A stretch of 64,000 nt of DNA from Symsagittifera roscoffensis. Its lineage: Eukaryota; Xenacoelomorpha; Acoela; Convolutidae. The notes beneath the pieces were generated by a model. That model was not told the origin of the DNA and did not search any database. It saw nothing but the letters and a program-made list of their open reading frames with translations. The translations under genes and the position numbers were made by a program. Location: contig NC_087063.1 of the NCBI RefSeq assembly GCF_963678635.1, positions 13,461,006 to 13,525,005 of the forward strand. Direction: 5' to 3'. How positions within the stretch are numbered: the first letter of the stretch is position 1; the number at the start of each line of letters is the position of its first letter. Shown in pieces: positions 31,307 to 46,000 of this stretch.

Positions 31307-32192
31307 AAAATTCGAATTCTGCAGAGATTGCATTTTTCACATTGTGGTCGAATGTCACATACTCCCCGGACAGTCCGGTCATTGTCCTCATTGAATCACG
31401 CAATGTTCGTAAAATAGATACAGTGTCATCGAACAGAATTTACAAAATGCACGAAATTACTTTTATCCACGTCACATCGACTCACTGCAGAATATAAATG
31501 GCATCATACTACATCACTATAGCCTTCAAATTCTTTCATTAATCTGCACATTGAGGATATGACCTAAGATAAAAACATATTTTCTGACTTCCAGTGTCAA
31601 TGTCCCGATTAAAACTTTTTCTCTTAGATTTAAAAGGTGTTGGCTTGCAGGACAGTCTTGCCAACCAACAAGCTAAAATTATCCTACTATGCTTCTTCCC
31701 TTCGGAAATTTTGCTTGTTATTGTCCTGAATATTAAAACTAAGAAACTCTGTGGTCAGAAAGAACAATGAAACAATCTCCCTCTTCGAGAGATTACTCAA
31801 GCCTTCCATGTCACCACAAAGTAATCAGTTCTCCTAGCTGGTTAAAAACAGTCATGCAGGCTGGAATATTTAAATAGACTCCTTCACTTAAGCCTTCCTA
31901 AATAAATAGTAAGTGAGTGTCTCTAAAGCCACTTCAACTAAAATCAAAATGCAATTTTATTAATGCAAAAATTTCAAAACTCAACTTAATGTTTCAGTTT
32001 TCAATTACAACTTGGTTGCTTGGTTTCTCACTTGAGTTTTTCACACACATAAAACAATTCTGACTTCTTCATCACTCTTTAACTTTTCTTCATCACTCCT
32101 TTGTTTTCTTCTTTTTTCGTCATTTAGAAGTTCTAAAACTTCCAAATTCTTCTAATTTCATCTCTTTTTTCATCTTGTTTTTCGGTTATCCG
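31307..32192 (-). other. 3' UTR of giant element 2
   Basis: Nearly 0.9 kb without a gene. It contains one copy of the TGTCCGGGGAG motif (plus-strand 31372-31382), outside any coding frame. A purine-rich minus-strand stretch (about 31791-31776, GAAGAGGGAGATTG) is a possible polypurine tract, but it lies too far from the placed LTR end to be certain. Confidence 0.5.
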
Positions 32193-35100
32193 TCAATGTT
32201 CCATTTCTTCCTCCTGTGATACTGACTCTGCACTCTCAGTTTCTGTATCTTGTAACACGTCGTTAGCTATCCTGACGCTGCTGGAAGCCGTCCTCCAACA
32301 CTTCTGCTCTTCTACCCTCTGTTTGCAGCAAGGTAGGGGATCCACGTTAGATTCTCTGTTCCTGCAGAAGCTGTTGTGGAGACACAACGTCACGTTTCTC
32401 TCCAAATCTTCTTTCAGCATCTCTGCTTTCTCCTTTCCACTACGTTCACTCGTCCTGGAAATTCTTTTCACAGCGGTGGTCACTGCATTCCGATGAGTCA
32501 CGAGAGCTCGCTTGAAAGCCCCTGCTCCAATGTCCAGCTGATACTCACTGTACACTCTGCCATGCTTCGACATATGCTTTTTCGCATACTCGTACAACCA
32601 TGCAGTCATGTTAGCTCTGAACCATGGCATCAATCGTTTTCTTGCCCATATCTTCTTCACTTCCATCGGAATGTTTAGAACTTTGCACATTGTCTCAAAA
32701 AGATCTAAATCTTTTAGACAATCTAATTTCCGCAATTGTTCTCTCGTCGGTGCCTCCTGTTTGTTATTTTCTCTCACATGAGCTTCCAGCCATCGTATCG
32801 CCATCATAACTCCCACTATCACTATTGTTACGGGCTGTGATGAATCTGGTAAACCCATGGAGAGCAGCTCTCCAGAGTCCCAGATCAACATCAGATTACT
32901 ACGCTTGGGATACCACCAGGTCTGCAGCAAGCAGTGGCAAGGAAACTCGTCATGCGTCAACATGATGCTCCTCCAATTACGTTTTCCCGAAGCTTCCAGC
33001 AATGGTTCCACTTCCATCATCACTCGGTGGACTTCATCATTCTCATCTACTGCATTGTAATCTGTGACAGTTGATCCTCTCTGTTTCTGTCTCTCAAAGT
33101 CACTGAAGTTCCCACTCACATATCCCATGAACTTCTTTCCTAGTATCGACTCCAATTCTTCTTTGGTTCTCTCTGGAACTGCTGAAAACATCTTATATAG
33201 TAACTCGTAAGACTTCTCGGACATTCTTGCCAATCTCACACACTTCGGCACTGAGAAGGCTTGATCCACGATCGTTCTTGTACTCTTCACGTCCACAGCT
33301 ACGAAATGTACAGGGTATCTACTCCTGCACATTGGAGTCAACGTTGAACCCACCAAATATCGTGCTCCTGATGGTCTACAATAAGTCTCGCTGTGTCTGA
33401 TGTTCATTTCCGTCTCGATTGCTTCCCTCCATTTTCCTATGTAATTCTGCTCAGTCTGCAGAACTCCTGGGAATACTTCTACGCTGATGGCTGTGACCAT
33501 CTCATGTTTCTGTTCCAGATTCAATAGTGACTCTAAAGAACCAAACATACTGTAGAATCCTAGTGCAGTCACTAGATTCACATCGGTTCCTCCATGGCAA
33601 TCTGCTATCAGTTCCGTTTCTGTTCTAGCTTTCATCACTACATTTCCAAACAATACCGTCAATTGCTTGTGTTGTTTCTCCAAGGTCCTCACACAGTCCA
33701 GACCTCCACAAACGTGACCCTCCAGTCCACAGACTTCCGCCAGACAGCTACCAGGTTTGACCCAGTCTTCTGGTCCCCAGCCAGGCAACTCCACTTTATC
33801 TTCTCCGTTGCTCTTAGAGGCTGTTATCATCACATTATATATGATGTTGAGGTCACGCAGGTTACAGTCTGCATTCAGTTCCCTGTCGCTTGTCTTGTGT
33901 CGCCCGTAATATTGAGTCAGCGTTGGGACCAGGACACCATGATGGCCTCATCAATTCCCACACTGCCATCAAGCTCGTTCTCAGCAATTCATCTGAGAAT
34001 CCCAACCCAAACCCCACTCTCTTGTCGGATTTTGGTACTGAAGGTGCAGTCACCTCTTCTTCCAAGACCAGTCCCAATTTGGCCTGTGTATTGTTAACGC
34101 TCTTAATCGTTACAATTCTGGACGTCCAGAATCTTAGCAACACCGCCTGCTCATAATCGAAGAAGCAATCGCGTATGTCTTCACTCAGGAAAGGATTGTA
34201 CGCGATCCCTATGATCCCGGATACGTAGCCATACGATTTCTTCTTGATCGGTCCACAGTATTCACTGGATTTCGGCAATGCTCCCATAGATTCTTTAGTG
34301 AGTCTCAGCTCCTTGTTTGAGAATCTCCTGATTTCGTCTATCTTTTTCATGGGTTGCAACTCCTCAGGTTTTTTCATGTTCACCCTCATCGGTTTACTTT
34401 GCTGCATATCCAGCAGTGCTAGCAAGAATAAGGCTTTCGTTCGCTCATCGCCTTCCCTCAACATTTTAACACAAGTGTTTAATGCAGGTACTGAAATCTG
34501 CTCTATCAGGAATCGAATGAAACAGAGAGCGTCTCTCCGCTTCGCACACGCTACTGCTGCTCCCTCCTGGACTATCAGATCCCTCAGGTTCGTCATAAGG
34601 AAAACATTTTCTTCTTTTGATCTCTTCCTTTCTTCTGAATCATACTCTTCGCGAGTCAGTCCCATCATGCACCAGGCGAACCTGAGTTGTAACTCTGTTC
34701 TTACGTAAGGTACTGCCACGAGAGCATGTATTCTTGGCGTAGTCCTCATTTCTTCTTCGAAATACCTCAATACTACTGCTTTCCATGGAAGGCTCACTAA
34801 CTGCTCGATCGTTTCCACCTGTATGCCAGACGACGCCAAAGTCCCGTACGCTTTCTGCTTGAGGGTGGTGCTTTGCAACATCGTTTCCAGATAACCCTCC
34901 ATGGCTTTTTCGTCTTCCAGGGCCATTACATACCCTCTAGCCAAGTTTCGGTATTCTAACATCTCCATGTATCCACCGGTGGGTTCATCTATCGACACAG
35001 TTTCCGACACTGTTAGCCGGTTATATTCCACTGGTGTTAGTTGTCCTGCGACACTTCCCTTTCCATGATTCATGGGAGATGGCTTGAAGTCTTTCATTTT

Positions 35101-38100
35101 GCTCTCTCCACATTGGCTGAGAATTTCCATTTCTAAGGTTGCTCCAGTCAGAGTGCGGTCACTCCTTTTGGATTTATAACCGGTTGACTTTATCCCCGCC
35201 ATGAGAATGGGTGGCACCATCGCTATATCAGTTAACATTCTCTCTGTGCCAGACAATTGATAATCACCTTGCCCCAAATCCATGACCTCCTCAACTTGTT
35301 TCCTTTTCGCTTAGTTACCAGCTTTCATCGATATTTCTGAATCCACTTTCGTCTTTCCAACTCTCCTCGGCATCACTCTGCTGCCTAACTTCATTTTCAT
35401 CGCATTGATTTTATCAATCACCATTTTGATCGCATCGTCCCTCTCCTGGTTCTTGACAGATACACCACCTCTCCTTCATCGTCCTGCGGTGTCATCTTGA
35501 TGGGAGAATTCGCTTCACTTTCATCAGTGGCTGATTCGATCAACAACTCACTCAGTCTCCCTTCACACTCATCAAGCTTGTCAAGTACTTCTCTCATCAA
35601 GGGTTGGTTGAGACCCGTTTTCAGAATAGACTGGGTCCCATAGCTTTGAACCAAGGTCCAGACTTCTTCCATAAACGCCACTCTGTCCAGTTTGCATCCC
35701 GTCCTACTCTCGTGGTCGCGGTGATGTATTTCCCATTCTTCTTCGGGCAGCGTTCCCAAGAAAGGTACTCTGGCTGAGGCCTCTATTCTTCTCCTCCGAG
35801 GTGATTCCATGAGGATTCTCTGGTCGTTATTTCTTGAATTGCCAGGAGAGCTGCTCTCCGGCAAATTCCGTTTCATTTCCATAAAGGCTGACGGAGGCTC
35901 CAGTGTCGAGATGCCTTCATCCGCTGGCTCAGTCGTTTCCAACGTATCTGCATTATTCTCAAGATCACTGAAGATATTGAAATCCAGGCGGGATGTTCCT
36001 CCTGTCGATGCCCTGTCGTGTTCCCCACCCGCTTGATCTTGTTGCATGGGTTCTTCGGTTTGACAGCTTCCTCCTTGTCCGTCATCTCCTTCTGACTTAT
36101 CCTTGTTCGAGCTCAATGGTCCTTTTTCATCATTGTCGGCTTCTTCCTGGAATCTCGGTATGAGCAATGTACCGGCCGATTTATCTTCCTCCTCTCCATG
36201 GACCACTTTGATTTCTTCGCAGCCGAAGGGTGCTAGGAAGGTTCTCGTCTGCAGTATTCCTCCCACTCTCATCTCCTGTTTTACACTAGTCAGGATCAAT
36301 GAGGCTTCAGGCAATTCGGTCCTGCCTCTCATCCTCATCGGAGCTAAGCCTAATCCCTTCCACTCCTCATCAAATCTTCCAGACTTGGGAGTCGCGGCGT
36401 TGCTTATTCGCCTTCTCGTCGCTTGATCCGTGTATGCAAATCGTGTGTATTGTAACACGGCGGCATTTCTCCCTACAAAATATGGATCCATCGTTCCCAC
36501 GAGATTCCCTACTCTCCTTTCATTGGTTTCGAATGCTCTCAACCTAGGAGTTTGTACCACGGAGACTGCTCCGAGCAACATCCTTCTTATCAGAGGGAAT
36601 TCAGGGATTGCCTCCGGCATCTTCTTGTAATCGCCCCAGTCCTTCGTCTCTTCTCTCACTTTGTGATATGCTGCAGTGAGACGAGGCACTCTGGTTATTT
36701 CACAATTCGTTTTATCATAGGGTCTCAGATTCCAAAGCTTTGGAAACACCTCGATGTGTCCTCTTTCTACTTCTCCCATGCGATCACGGAAGTGATCGTC
36801 AAAATTGATGACTGTCATCTCTGGCTCCGATATTTTCGCAAATAACAGATCTTCACTCATGAGCTCCCGCAATGTGTGCTGCTCACACCAGTTCTGTGTA
36901 CTGCCGTCCACTGCCGATATGAGGTCCAGGTGCAGCACCGACCTCCTATATGCTTCCACTTTAACGTCAGGGAACGCAAACGTGACTGCTGGTCCATAGA
37001 TCACTGTCACGAACTCCGTGACTCCTCTGATCAGCGCCAAAGGATCGGTTCTCATAGCCAAACTCAGATCAGTTAACAGCGGCATGCCTCAGACATGTCG
37101 TCTAACATCCTCCTCTATTTCAATCGTCTCGTCTTCTCCCGTTCCAAAGCGATTTTGTTGTAAGAGATACTGGATAAGAGTGTGTGTCAGGTCTCTTATC
37201 TTGTTCCACGAGTCCGTGGGTTTCTTCTTATCCAAGTTCCTCACTCTCTCTTTCATCTGCTCTGGACAACGTGCCAGTTTCATTAGTCCTCCCAAGTTTC
37301 CGTGGGTAATTGCATTCAACGTCAGAAGTCCTTCTAGCCGCAGGTTCTGGATTCCATCGGTGAGCAGCATCGCCGGTCCTTTCACGACGCTCTCCGCTCC
37401 GAATGTCACGAACAAAATTATTAGTTCCACTATCGATACTTTCACTACTGCTTGGAGGAATTCTTTTATCAAATAGTGCGAGACTTTCGGGTAAACTTTT
37501 GCCAAGAAGGACGCGGTCCATCCGGTTCCCAACCCTTCTAGCATGCTGTCTGTCCTTTCAAAGCCCTCCTGTCCTTTTACTTCCTGGGTCCAGAAGGTTT
37601 CCAGAGTAATCTGACACATTCTGTTCACAAATTCAGTGGTCTTTTATACGGCATTTTCCGCCAGGTTCACCTCCTTCAACAAGTAGGCATGTATCTTTGT
37701 GATCATCACGGGGCCTTGCTCAAAAGCATCTGCACCCCATGCCGCTACTCTAGGGTTCAGGTGTAGCCACTGGTTGGCTTCCGGCTTGGTACTCAGAACT
37801 ATCGCCTCCAGATGAGCTCTCGTCTCCAGTGAATTTTTCCTTCTTGTGTCTTCACCTGCCACTTCCATTTCTCGGAACCACAAGACGTTGGACATTGCCG
37901 CGATCACTCGATGGTCGTCGTCTATTCCCGGCTTCAGTTTGAGTTGTCGACTGAAATTGGACAGTTCCAACCCCAGCACCTCGTCCAACACTAACATGTG
38001 TAGCGTGTGGTCCTTGAATCCTCTCATCGCGTTTGAGATATCTGACCATACTGCAGGCAGTTCAGCCTTAAGTGGCCTCAGGTTCTCCATTTCTATCATG

Positions 38101-39659
38101 CGATTCGGGGCTGATATGATCACGTCATATTTTCCTTCCGAAAGTAAGGCCACAATCGCATACACGAATTTCAGTCCATCCGGGAGATGTGCATATCCCG
38201 GAGACAACGCGAATACTACTCTCAGTGCCACTTTATTGAATGACCCCTCCTTCGTCGCATCCACCACTTCACCCATCGACTCAAGGATGTCTTTTATCGC
38301 TGGCCATACTGCGTTCTCTGCTGTTGTAGGATGTCTGAGTCTGCTCAGAAAACCTCTACTGTGTAGATGGTCATTGATGCCAGCAAACACAATCGTAATT
38401 GGGTTCATTTCCATCTGCCTCTGTACCCCTATAGCCAAAGATATCGATTGCTGTAGGTCCAAGTCGACCGCTGCCAACATTATGACGTCCGGCCAAAACA
38501 AAGACTTGGAGGTGTACACGAACTCTGAATTCGCTACTACCATAATCTTGGCCTTCCTCATCTCTGCTTTGTCATAGGCGGCGAAGATGGTCTCATCTTT
38601 CATTATCGCTGTCAATCCGCCATATCTTTGGGCATCACCATCTTGGTTCACTAGTTTTGGAAACACTCTTTCCTTCACATGACCAGGTGGTGTCGTCAGC
38701 TGCCTGAATATCTTCACGTGTTGTCCAATCGGCGCTCTCGTCGTCAGGAATCTTCCTGGTCTCTCTTCACGATTCCCCTCATCATGGTTCAATCTCACAT
38801 CTTGCAACGGTCTCGCATTCACTGGTCCCATCGTGTTGTCCAGTGAATGCGAGACGGGATTACCCAAGGTGTCGCTAGGATCCGGGCTTGTTACTCGATT
38901 TGTCTCTACTAGGAGCCGTGTCTCCGTTGTTTGACTCATTTCTCGAGGCGTCAAGAGCTCCATCGGGGACTGCCCACGAGGAATATCCCTTGCAGGTATC
39001 ACTTTCTCCGCGGCCGTTGTCAACGCCACCTGCTCCGATCGCTCTTTGTATTCCTACCTTGAGCGCTCAATCTCTTGACCCTGTTTTTTGTTGCAGTCTT
39101 CAAACAACTTTCTCCACATGTCCCGATCTTCCTCCATCTGGAGCATGCTTCTGGTCATCTCGTCCAGCTCCTTCTTTGTACTTTTCATCCAGATCTTGCA
39201 TGGTTTGGTTCGTCTGAACCTTCTGTGCTACTTTCGCCCTTTTTGGTGGCACAGCTGCTCTCAGTGGTGAACCAGTCGAGGTCGCCTCGCTGTTCATCTC
39301 CCGATGCATTCTCGTCAGCCCAGGTTTGGGCTTGGAGGGCATTGGCATCTCACCTGGTTGGTAAGTCCTAGAACTTCCCAATCCAGGCTCATTCGCCAAG
39401 TCACTCCCTGAGAGAGCCCCGTTTCTCCACCTCATCACTCTCATGTTCGGGCGGTCTACTAGTACTCCTCTTTCTCCATATGCTGCCATCAACAGTTGTC
39501 GTGCCCTAAGAAGTTGATCAGGGCGGTCGGCAACATGACTACCTCTTGGTCCTCTAGAGCGAAGTCTCGATCGACCAGCCGACGATAGATCGCATCTATC
39601 ATCGGTCCTACATATGCCTCTGCCAGGTCCATCAATTCATCCAAGTTGAAGTTGTCCAT
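32193..39659 (-). pseudogene. ORF2 polyprotein of giant element 2, broken, no SGNH hydrolase domain
   Basis: It starts at ATG 39659 (MDNFNLDELM) and ends at 32193, about 2,490 codons. Breaks: frameshifts near 39,490, 39,180, 35,440 and 33,885; stops TAG near 39,055, TAA 37644, TGA 37089 and TAA near 35,313. The region aligns with ORF2 of element 1 over its whole visible length. After the N-terminal coiled coil it jumps to the NTMGPVN region, skipping the roughly 486 codons that hold the SGNH domain in element 1. Shared features include KSLFWPDVI, AGINDHLHSRG and SPGYAHLPDGLKFVY (possible degenerate SGNH-like fold), hydrophobic helices around 37,400 and acidic Ser-rich linkers. The last part (33833-32193) begins with a Cys/His-rich patch (CGLEGHVCGGLDC) and ends in an acidic tail. 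I do not recognise a family for the bulk. Confidence 0.75.
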
Positions 39660-39893
39660 TCTATTCTTTCAAGTTTGATTTGATTCGATTCGATATTTGA
39701 CTCAAGTGAGTTATTAAATGATCAATCAGGATCTAGAAAAGAAGTCACAAATATCACACTTGTCTGTTTCACCTTAACATAAATCGTTAAAATTTGCTTA
39801 AAAACAGTTGAGATAAAAAGATATTTATCCTAAAATTTATTAAAACCAATTGGTTTCTAAAATTTTGGAATTCGACCTAAGATCGCACATCAC
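39660..39893 (-). promoter_or_regulatory. Spacer with candidate 3' splice site for ORF2 (element 2)
   Basis: The minus strand reads ACTTCTTTTCTAG (about 39745-39733), then ATCCTGATTGATCA. This is the counterpart of 7770-7758 in element 1, in a spacer that otherwise has diverged in both length and sequence. It lies 74 nt before the ORF2 ATG. Confidence 0.5.
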
Positions 39894-40330
39894 TCAGCCT
39901 ATACTTAAGTAATATCTCTTATGTAGGTATACTTGTATATTCTTATCAGAGAATATCACGTGTACAAGCGCGTACAATTCCCGAGGATGCAGTCTTCCTC
40001 TGTTTGGATCGTACACTGGAAGCGAGAGCTCCTTCACGTCCATTTCGACAAGGAAGTCCCTCAGCCTCGTCAAGGACAAGACTAGGTTCTCTGGGTCCAC
40101 GTGCTGCTTCTCCGTCGCCCTCGTTACCAAGAAGCACAAGTATTTTCCCGGTATCTGCGACGCCGCCGGAGGTAAGGCTGCTACGCCCCCTATCCCTGGT
40201 CTTTGCTTCCAAAGGAATTCCACGTTTTTGTATTCTCTCTTAAAATCTGCCGCTAACGCTGTCCTAAAACTCATGTCTGCGGTGATTGCTACCGCACATG
40301 TTCTGTTTGTGAGTATGAAATCACTGTCTG
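39894..40330 (-). other. Macro-like domain at the C terminus of Pol (element 2), uninterrupted
   Basis: Here the domain is unbroken: SFRTALAADFKREYKN, YLCFLVTRA, LSLPVYDPNRGRL and ALVHVIFSDKN occur in the same order as in element 1. The substitutions between copies are mostly conservative and both altered ligand loops are kept, which suggests the domain was under selection in this altered form rather than decaying. Confidence 0.6.
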
Positions 40331-42936
40331 TTAGTATTATGTTACTTGAATATTCATTTGGTAAGTTAAAATATGACTCAACTACCCTGCCGATGCCAGG
40401 TTTCTTAGGCTCTTCGCCTGTTTCTGCTTCTAAGTCTCCTGTTTCTCTTGCTATTCTCAATTTTTTTATTATCAAGTTTTCTGTGTGGGTAAGTCCTACC
40501 CCCACTCCCCGGACAAAAATATCCATCGACGTCCCCGTCGATCGCATACCGGGTATCAAGTCAAGGTTAGAAGCTGGAATGAGTAGTTGTCCTTCCTGGG
40601 CAGCCCAGGAAGGATCATCTCGTTCGGTCTTGATGTATTTCATGCTTTCACGATCTACGTCTTGAATCGTGACGATGGTCTCCTCAGGATCCGAGGTCGT
40701 TTCTTTCAGCCACTCTAAGACACGCAGGTTCGTCAAGTCTTGTTCATATGACTGCTGTTGCTCGTCGTCGAATTCTACCTCGGGTTTCGACCAGTCGTCA
40801 ACCCACTCATCGTCGTGATCATCGACTATGTCAATGTCTTGTGACGCAGTTATTTCCTCTAGACCCACTACTTCCTCCACTATCTTCTTCAGATCTATCC
40901 TATCCACTACAAAGTCGTCACCGTAAGGATTGTATTTCTTTCTTGGTCTCGTCCCGTCCTTCTGACGAGTCTGTATCGTGAACGGAAGATCCGGTTCCAA
41001 GTTCTTGGGAACTTCTCTCTTTTCGGGATCCTGCCAATCTTCCTCTGCGTAGGGTAAGGTTTCATCGTCCGCTTCGATCTCCTCGTTTGGATCCAGGTCC
41101 AGCGGTGTATCCGTACCTTCCTCTACGACTTCGTTTCCATCGTTCTTGTCCCTGGTGCCCTTTTCATTGACCTCACAAGCAGGATCCATCATTAGATAAT
41201 CCTCCTCTTCCATGTCTGCAGGTATACACCAGTCTTCTGTCGATGGATTGTGTGGCTTGATGTTCTCGTAGTGGGCGGCTCGGCCAGTACTCAGTCTATA
41301 AAAGCGTCCCTCCTGGTGCACCTCTGTAATCATGAAGGGTCCCCTCCACTTTTTTAGGAGCTTCTTTGTCCCTTTCGGTGGTATAACGTTCTGAAATACC
41401 CATACGTAGTCTCCCACCGAGTAAGCCTTTGCACCAGCTGCTTTCTTGTCGAATTTTTTCCTCTGCCTTGCCTGTGCCTGCTGAGTGTTTCGTCTACACA
41501 AATCGTTCAGCTCCTGTTGGCGTCTGATCACATCCCTCACGTAGACCTGTGGGGACGTTTTCTTTCCCTCATATTCTGGGTAGAAGAAGGTTAAGGGTAA
41601 AGACTTTTCGTGTCCAGTTAGCATCATGTGTGGACTGACTCCAGTGGTGGAGTGTTGCGTGCTCTTATATCCTTCCATCACCTGTGGAAGGTATCTGTCC
41701 CAATCGGTCATGTACCTGGAACAATATACTCTCAGCATCGACACTAACGTCCTATTCTGTCTTTCCACTAAGCCGTTCGTCTGAGGGTGGTATGTCGTGG
41801 AGTGAGCTTGAGCGACCTGTGAGCGTCTCATAAGCTCTTTTGTAAGCTCTCCTACGAAAGCTGTTCCATTATCCGATTGAAACGTCATCGGACAACCATG
41901 TCTTGCTATCCACGTATTGATCAGGTGGTCGCATGTCTCTTCCGCCGAGGCAGTCATGCAGGGCACGGCCTCTGCATACTTCGTAAAATGATCTATCATG
42001 ACCAGCACCTGATTGTAACCATTGTCTGTCATGCATATCTTTTGGTGATCTATCCTTGGATCCTTGACCTATTGGCATGACAGACATGCTGTTACCCATT
42101 TCTCGCATGCCTTTTTCATCCCAGGCCACTCAAAGCGCTTCAGGATCCTCTGATATACTTTGTCGATCCCCTGATGGCCCATTTGATCATGTGACCTGAA
42201 TAATAGTTCTGTCTGATAGAGTTTCGGTAACACTATCGCATTATACTTGTATAGGACTCTGTCTTCCTCCCTTCTTTTGCAAGCCACAATCCCGTCCTTG
42301 TTCAAATATAACCTCGCTTCCTTCTGCATGAAGTATTGTCTCAGGATGCGATAACTATCTTCCTCGAGGCCCCCTTTATCCGGAGAACCATTCTCGATCC
42401 ACCTTTTCAGGTTGCTTGTCATGCGATCATTTCTCTGCGCTTTTAGAAGGTCCGAGAGTCTGTATCTCGCCTTCAAGTACGTCTTCATGACTCTCATCTG
42501 ACTATTCAGCTCGTTGGGCTGATGTGTGTCTTCTTCCGTCTTAACGCGCCAAATCTTCGCCAACGGTTGTGTTTCTTGTTCAAACGGTAGAAGATCAGTC
42601 CTGACTACCTCTTTCTGCGGCAACAGGCTTATCGAGCGTTTCGATACCGCTATTGTCTCCAAGTCATCCGCTGCATTGTCAAAGACTCTTCCGCTTGGTA
42701 TAAGGTAGCGATCGCTGTCAGCATCCTGGTACACCTCTCTCTTCCAGGTTCCTTGCCCGAGTTTCCACTAGTAGCGTGTGTATCGCTAGTTCTGACAGTT
42801 CTGATCCCGAGCTCGAATTCCTGTCTGAATAGGTGTCCATTCCTGAGCTTCCTGAATTATCCTCCGTCGAAGAGGTTGTGCTGGAGACTGCACGCTCCTC
42901 CAGATCATGTCTGTGCTTTCTTTGCATCCATCTGAA

Positions 42937-43081
42937 CTCCCCGGACAAAACCTTGTTCTCTAGGTCCTGTTTCTCATCAGGAATTTTCTCGTTTATCTCA
43001 GACTCCCCGGACAAATTTTCTTGTCCCGGGTGTTGATCTTGTGATCGCTGGTTCTTCTCATCATCCTTCTCCCCGGACAAA
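42937..43081 (-). repeat. LSGE / TGTCCGGGGAG repeats in linker of element 2
   Basis: Plus-strand CTCCCCGGACAAA occurs at 42937, 43003 and 43069, spaced exactly 66 nt apart, each encoding LSGE between RNase H and integrase. Confidence 0.85.
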
Positions 43082-46000
43082 TAGTCTTGCAGCAGATTTT
43101 GTTCTACCTCTTCACCCTCTTTATCCCGGTCCACAAAGGTGACGGTTTTCTTTCGCTTGCTGCTCCCCTGTTCTTTCTGTCCGTAAGAAGTACTGGTTAA
43201 AATCTCTTGGGGTATTGAGGATACTAGTTGCTGAACTATTGTCCTACAACCCCTCTCGTTCTCTTCGTGCTGTCGTCTGGACGGCATGATCTTCACCTTC
43301 TCACTGACTGTTAGCGATGCCACTGCTGCTGTCCACTCGGGGTCATCTCTGGTCACTTCTCTTTCTAACAACCCACCCAGCATCCGCATCACTTGCGGTG
43401 TGACTTGCACCGTTTTATCCAATAATGAGAGGCTGTTTATGTTCATGCGAGAGAGTTCTTGCTGGACCAGGTTCGAGCGCAGCAACAGATACAAGGGGAC
43501 CGGGTTCTCCTTGGATAAGATCTTTATCTCGGCTGCTTTCTCTACAGGTAACTCAGGGTGCCCTGGAATTGGATGTCCAGACTTATCCAACCATCTCGTT
43601 AAGGGAAGCGCTTCATAAGTTTCTTTGTCCAGAAACGAGAATCCCTCCTTTATTTCCGCCTGATTGGCCTGCTTCTGCTCCAATCTTTCTTAGAACTCAA
43701 TTTTCTTGCTGAGGCTGTCAGCATTCTGGTGTTTATCACGCATCCTATGTTCGATTATCATATGGTAGCCATCCAATCTTACTATCCATCTACCAATATA
43801 ACTCTGATCCATCGTGTAGGTTTTCAACCAGGATAACGCTCTGTTGTCCACGCGTAACTTGAAGGGAGCGCTCCCCAAGTATGCACGGTACTTTTCCAGA
43901 AGGTGACTACTGCAAACATTACTGCCTTTGGTGCGCCATATTTCATCTCTGTGTCACTCAAGACCTTGCTGCCGTATGCAATGGGACGGAGAACTGTTCT
44001 TCCGTTCCATTCTTGCTCTTGATGCAAGATTCCTGAGATGGCCACCACCGATGCGTCTGTGTCGAGAACATACATGCCCTTTTCTGTAGGCATGCCCAGC
44101 ACTGGCGCTTCGCACAGTTCCCGCTTTATGTTCTCGAAAGCAACCTGTGCCTCATCGTTCCATTCGAACTTTTTCCCTTTGTTGCGCATCAGCTTCTGCA
44201 TCGGATACACCTTGTCCGCATATCTTTTTATGAATTCTCGGTAGTAATTGGCAAACCCTAGGAAGCTCAGGAGCTGTGTGTCCGTCCTGGGGGCCTTCCA
44301 TGTCAACACTGCTTCCACTGCTTCCGGGTCCGGCCTCACACCATGCTTATCCACCATTCTTCCTAGGTACTTTATCGAATCCCTAAGGATTTCACATTTC
44401 GATGGTTTGCACTTTAATCCTGCTCTTTTCATGCATCCAAAGACCTCATCGAGCCTATCAATGTGGTCTTCCAGGGTCGGTGTCGCTATGACTACGTCAT
44501 CCACGTAACACATCACGAGATTCCCGTACTTCTTGGTCACTCTCGTCAAAGCCTGAGCCATCAGTCTTTGAAAAGTGGCCGTTGCATTGCACAAGCCGAA
44601 GGGCAAACTCTTCCACTGGTACAATCCCAATTCGCACGCGAATCCGGTTTTCTCTCTGTCCTTCTTCCGCAGAGGGACCTGCCAGAAGGCAGAACCTAAG
44701 TCCAATGTGGTGAAGAACTTGGAATCACCAAGCTTAGATAGGCTCTCGTCTATTCGCGGTATCGGGTACGCACCTTTTATCGTTACCGCGTTCAAGTAAC
44801 GAAAGTCGCAACAAAATCTAAGCTGCCCCCCTTTCTTTTTCGCCATTACTACCCCGCAAGCCCATGGCAATTTCGAGGGTTCTATCATGTCGTATTCAAG
44901 CAACATTTCTATTTCCGCTCGGCACGCTTCCGATTTGTGTGGCGTCATTCGCCTTGCGGCTTCCCTATGGGGAACGGCGCCCTCTTCTAGTTCGATTTCG
45001 TGTTCGACGAAATTACAGCAACCGATATCCGCCTTATGTTTTGAAAATACATCTGCGTTCCGATTTAGGAGGTCCCGCAATTTTTCGAAATCTCCCTCAC
45101 CTATTTTCCCTTTTAAATGTTCTATCTCTGGCAAAACCGGTTTGTCAGATTCTAGTTCATATGACGAGGGGCGTTCCGGAAAATTCGAGCAGCTTGATAA
45201 GCCGTCGTCCGTTTCGGACTTCATTGAAAACAATTTATGAATAGATTTTAATTCATTAATCCTTTTTAAAGTTTTATCTTTATTGGCATGATAAGGACAG
45301 CCTTTCACACTATATTTCTTCAAGTTTTGTGTCTCCTCATAGTCGGTCCTCATCGGCAAAGCGTAGCCAAGCTTCTTTCCACTCTGGATTGAAACCGTGG
45401 TGTCCAGTGTGTTCAACAACACACTGACACACAGTCCGTTTCGCGTTACCGAGAAGCTCCGGCCTAAAATCACCGAACTCTGACTATTTGGATTCGGTAC
45501 TAAGCAAACCTGTTTACTATCACTTAACGAATTCAAATTTCTCATTCTAAAAATTGCTACCACAGCTTGTCCTGGTTGTAGTTTTACTTTTCTATCCAAA
45601 AAAATTGGTACCTTGTTTTCGTCTGTTATTATCCTATTAATTGGTCTCTTAACATACTTTCGGTCCGGGTTTCTAATCCGTATCAGACCGTTGTTCAAGT
45701 CAATCATCACGTCAAAATTCCTGACAAAATCTCTGCCCAGGATGAATTGGTCGGCGTCGTCCAGATTCTCTACCACCAGGAAGCTCATCCAAAGATCTCG
45801 TCCTACCATGTGGAGGACCGTTATTGGTGTTCTTCCGGCTACGTAGATAGCTGCTCGATTGGCTGCGGCCAGTCGGAGATTCGTAGGAATCAGATCTTCC
45901 CGCGTGAAGCCCATTCTTTCCCAAGTTTTTATCGGCATCACACTCACTACCGCTCCTGTGTCCAGAAGCCCTGTGACTCCGATTTTTGTTCCGTTGGTGT

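Noticed and set aside
31033-31497. Plus-strand ORF of 154 codons across the LTR end of element 2
   Set aside because: Lies in the LTR and 3' UTR, antisense to the element, with low-complexity hydrophobic content and no counterpart in element 1.
37846-38577. Plus-strand ORF of 243 codons opposite ORF2 of element 2
   Set aside because: Antisense to conserved ORF2 protein sequence, no recognisable motif, and no evidence of its own conservation.
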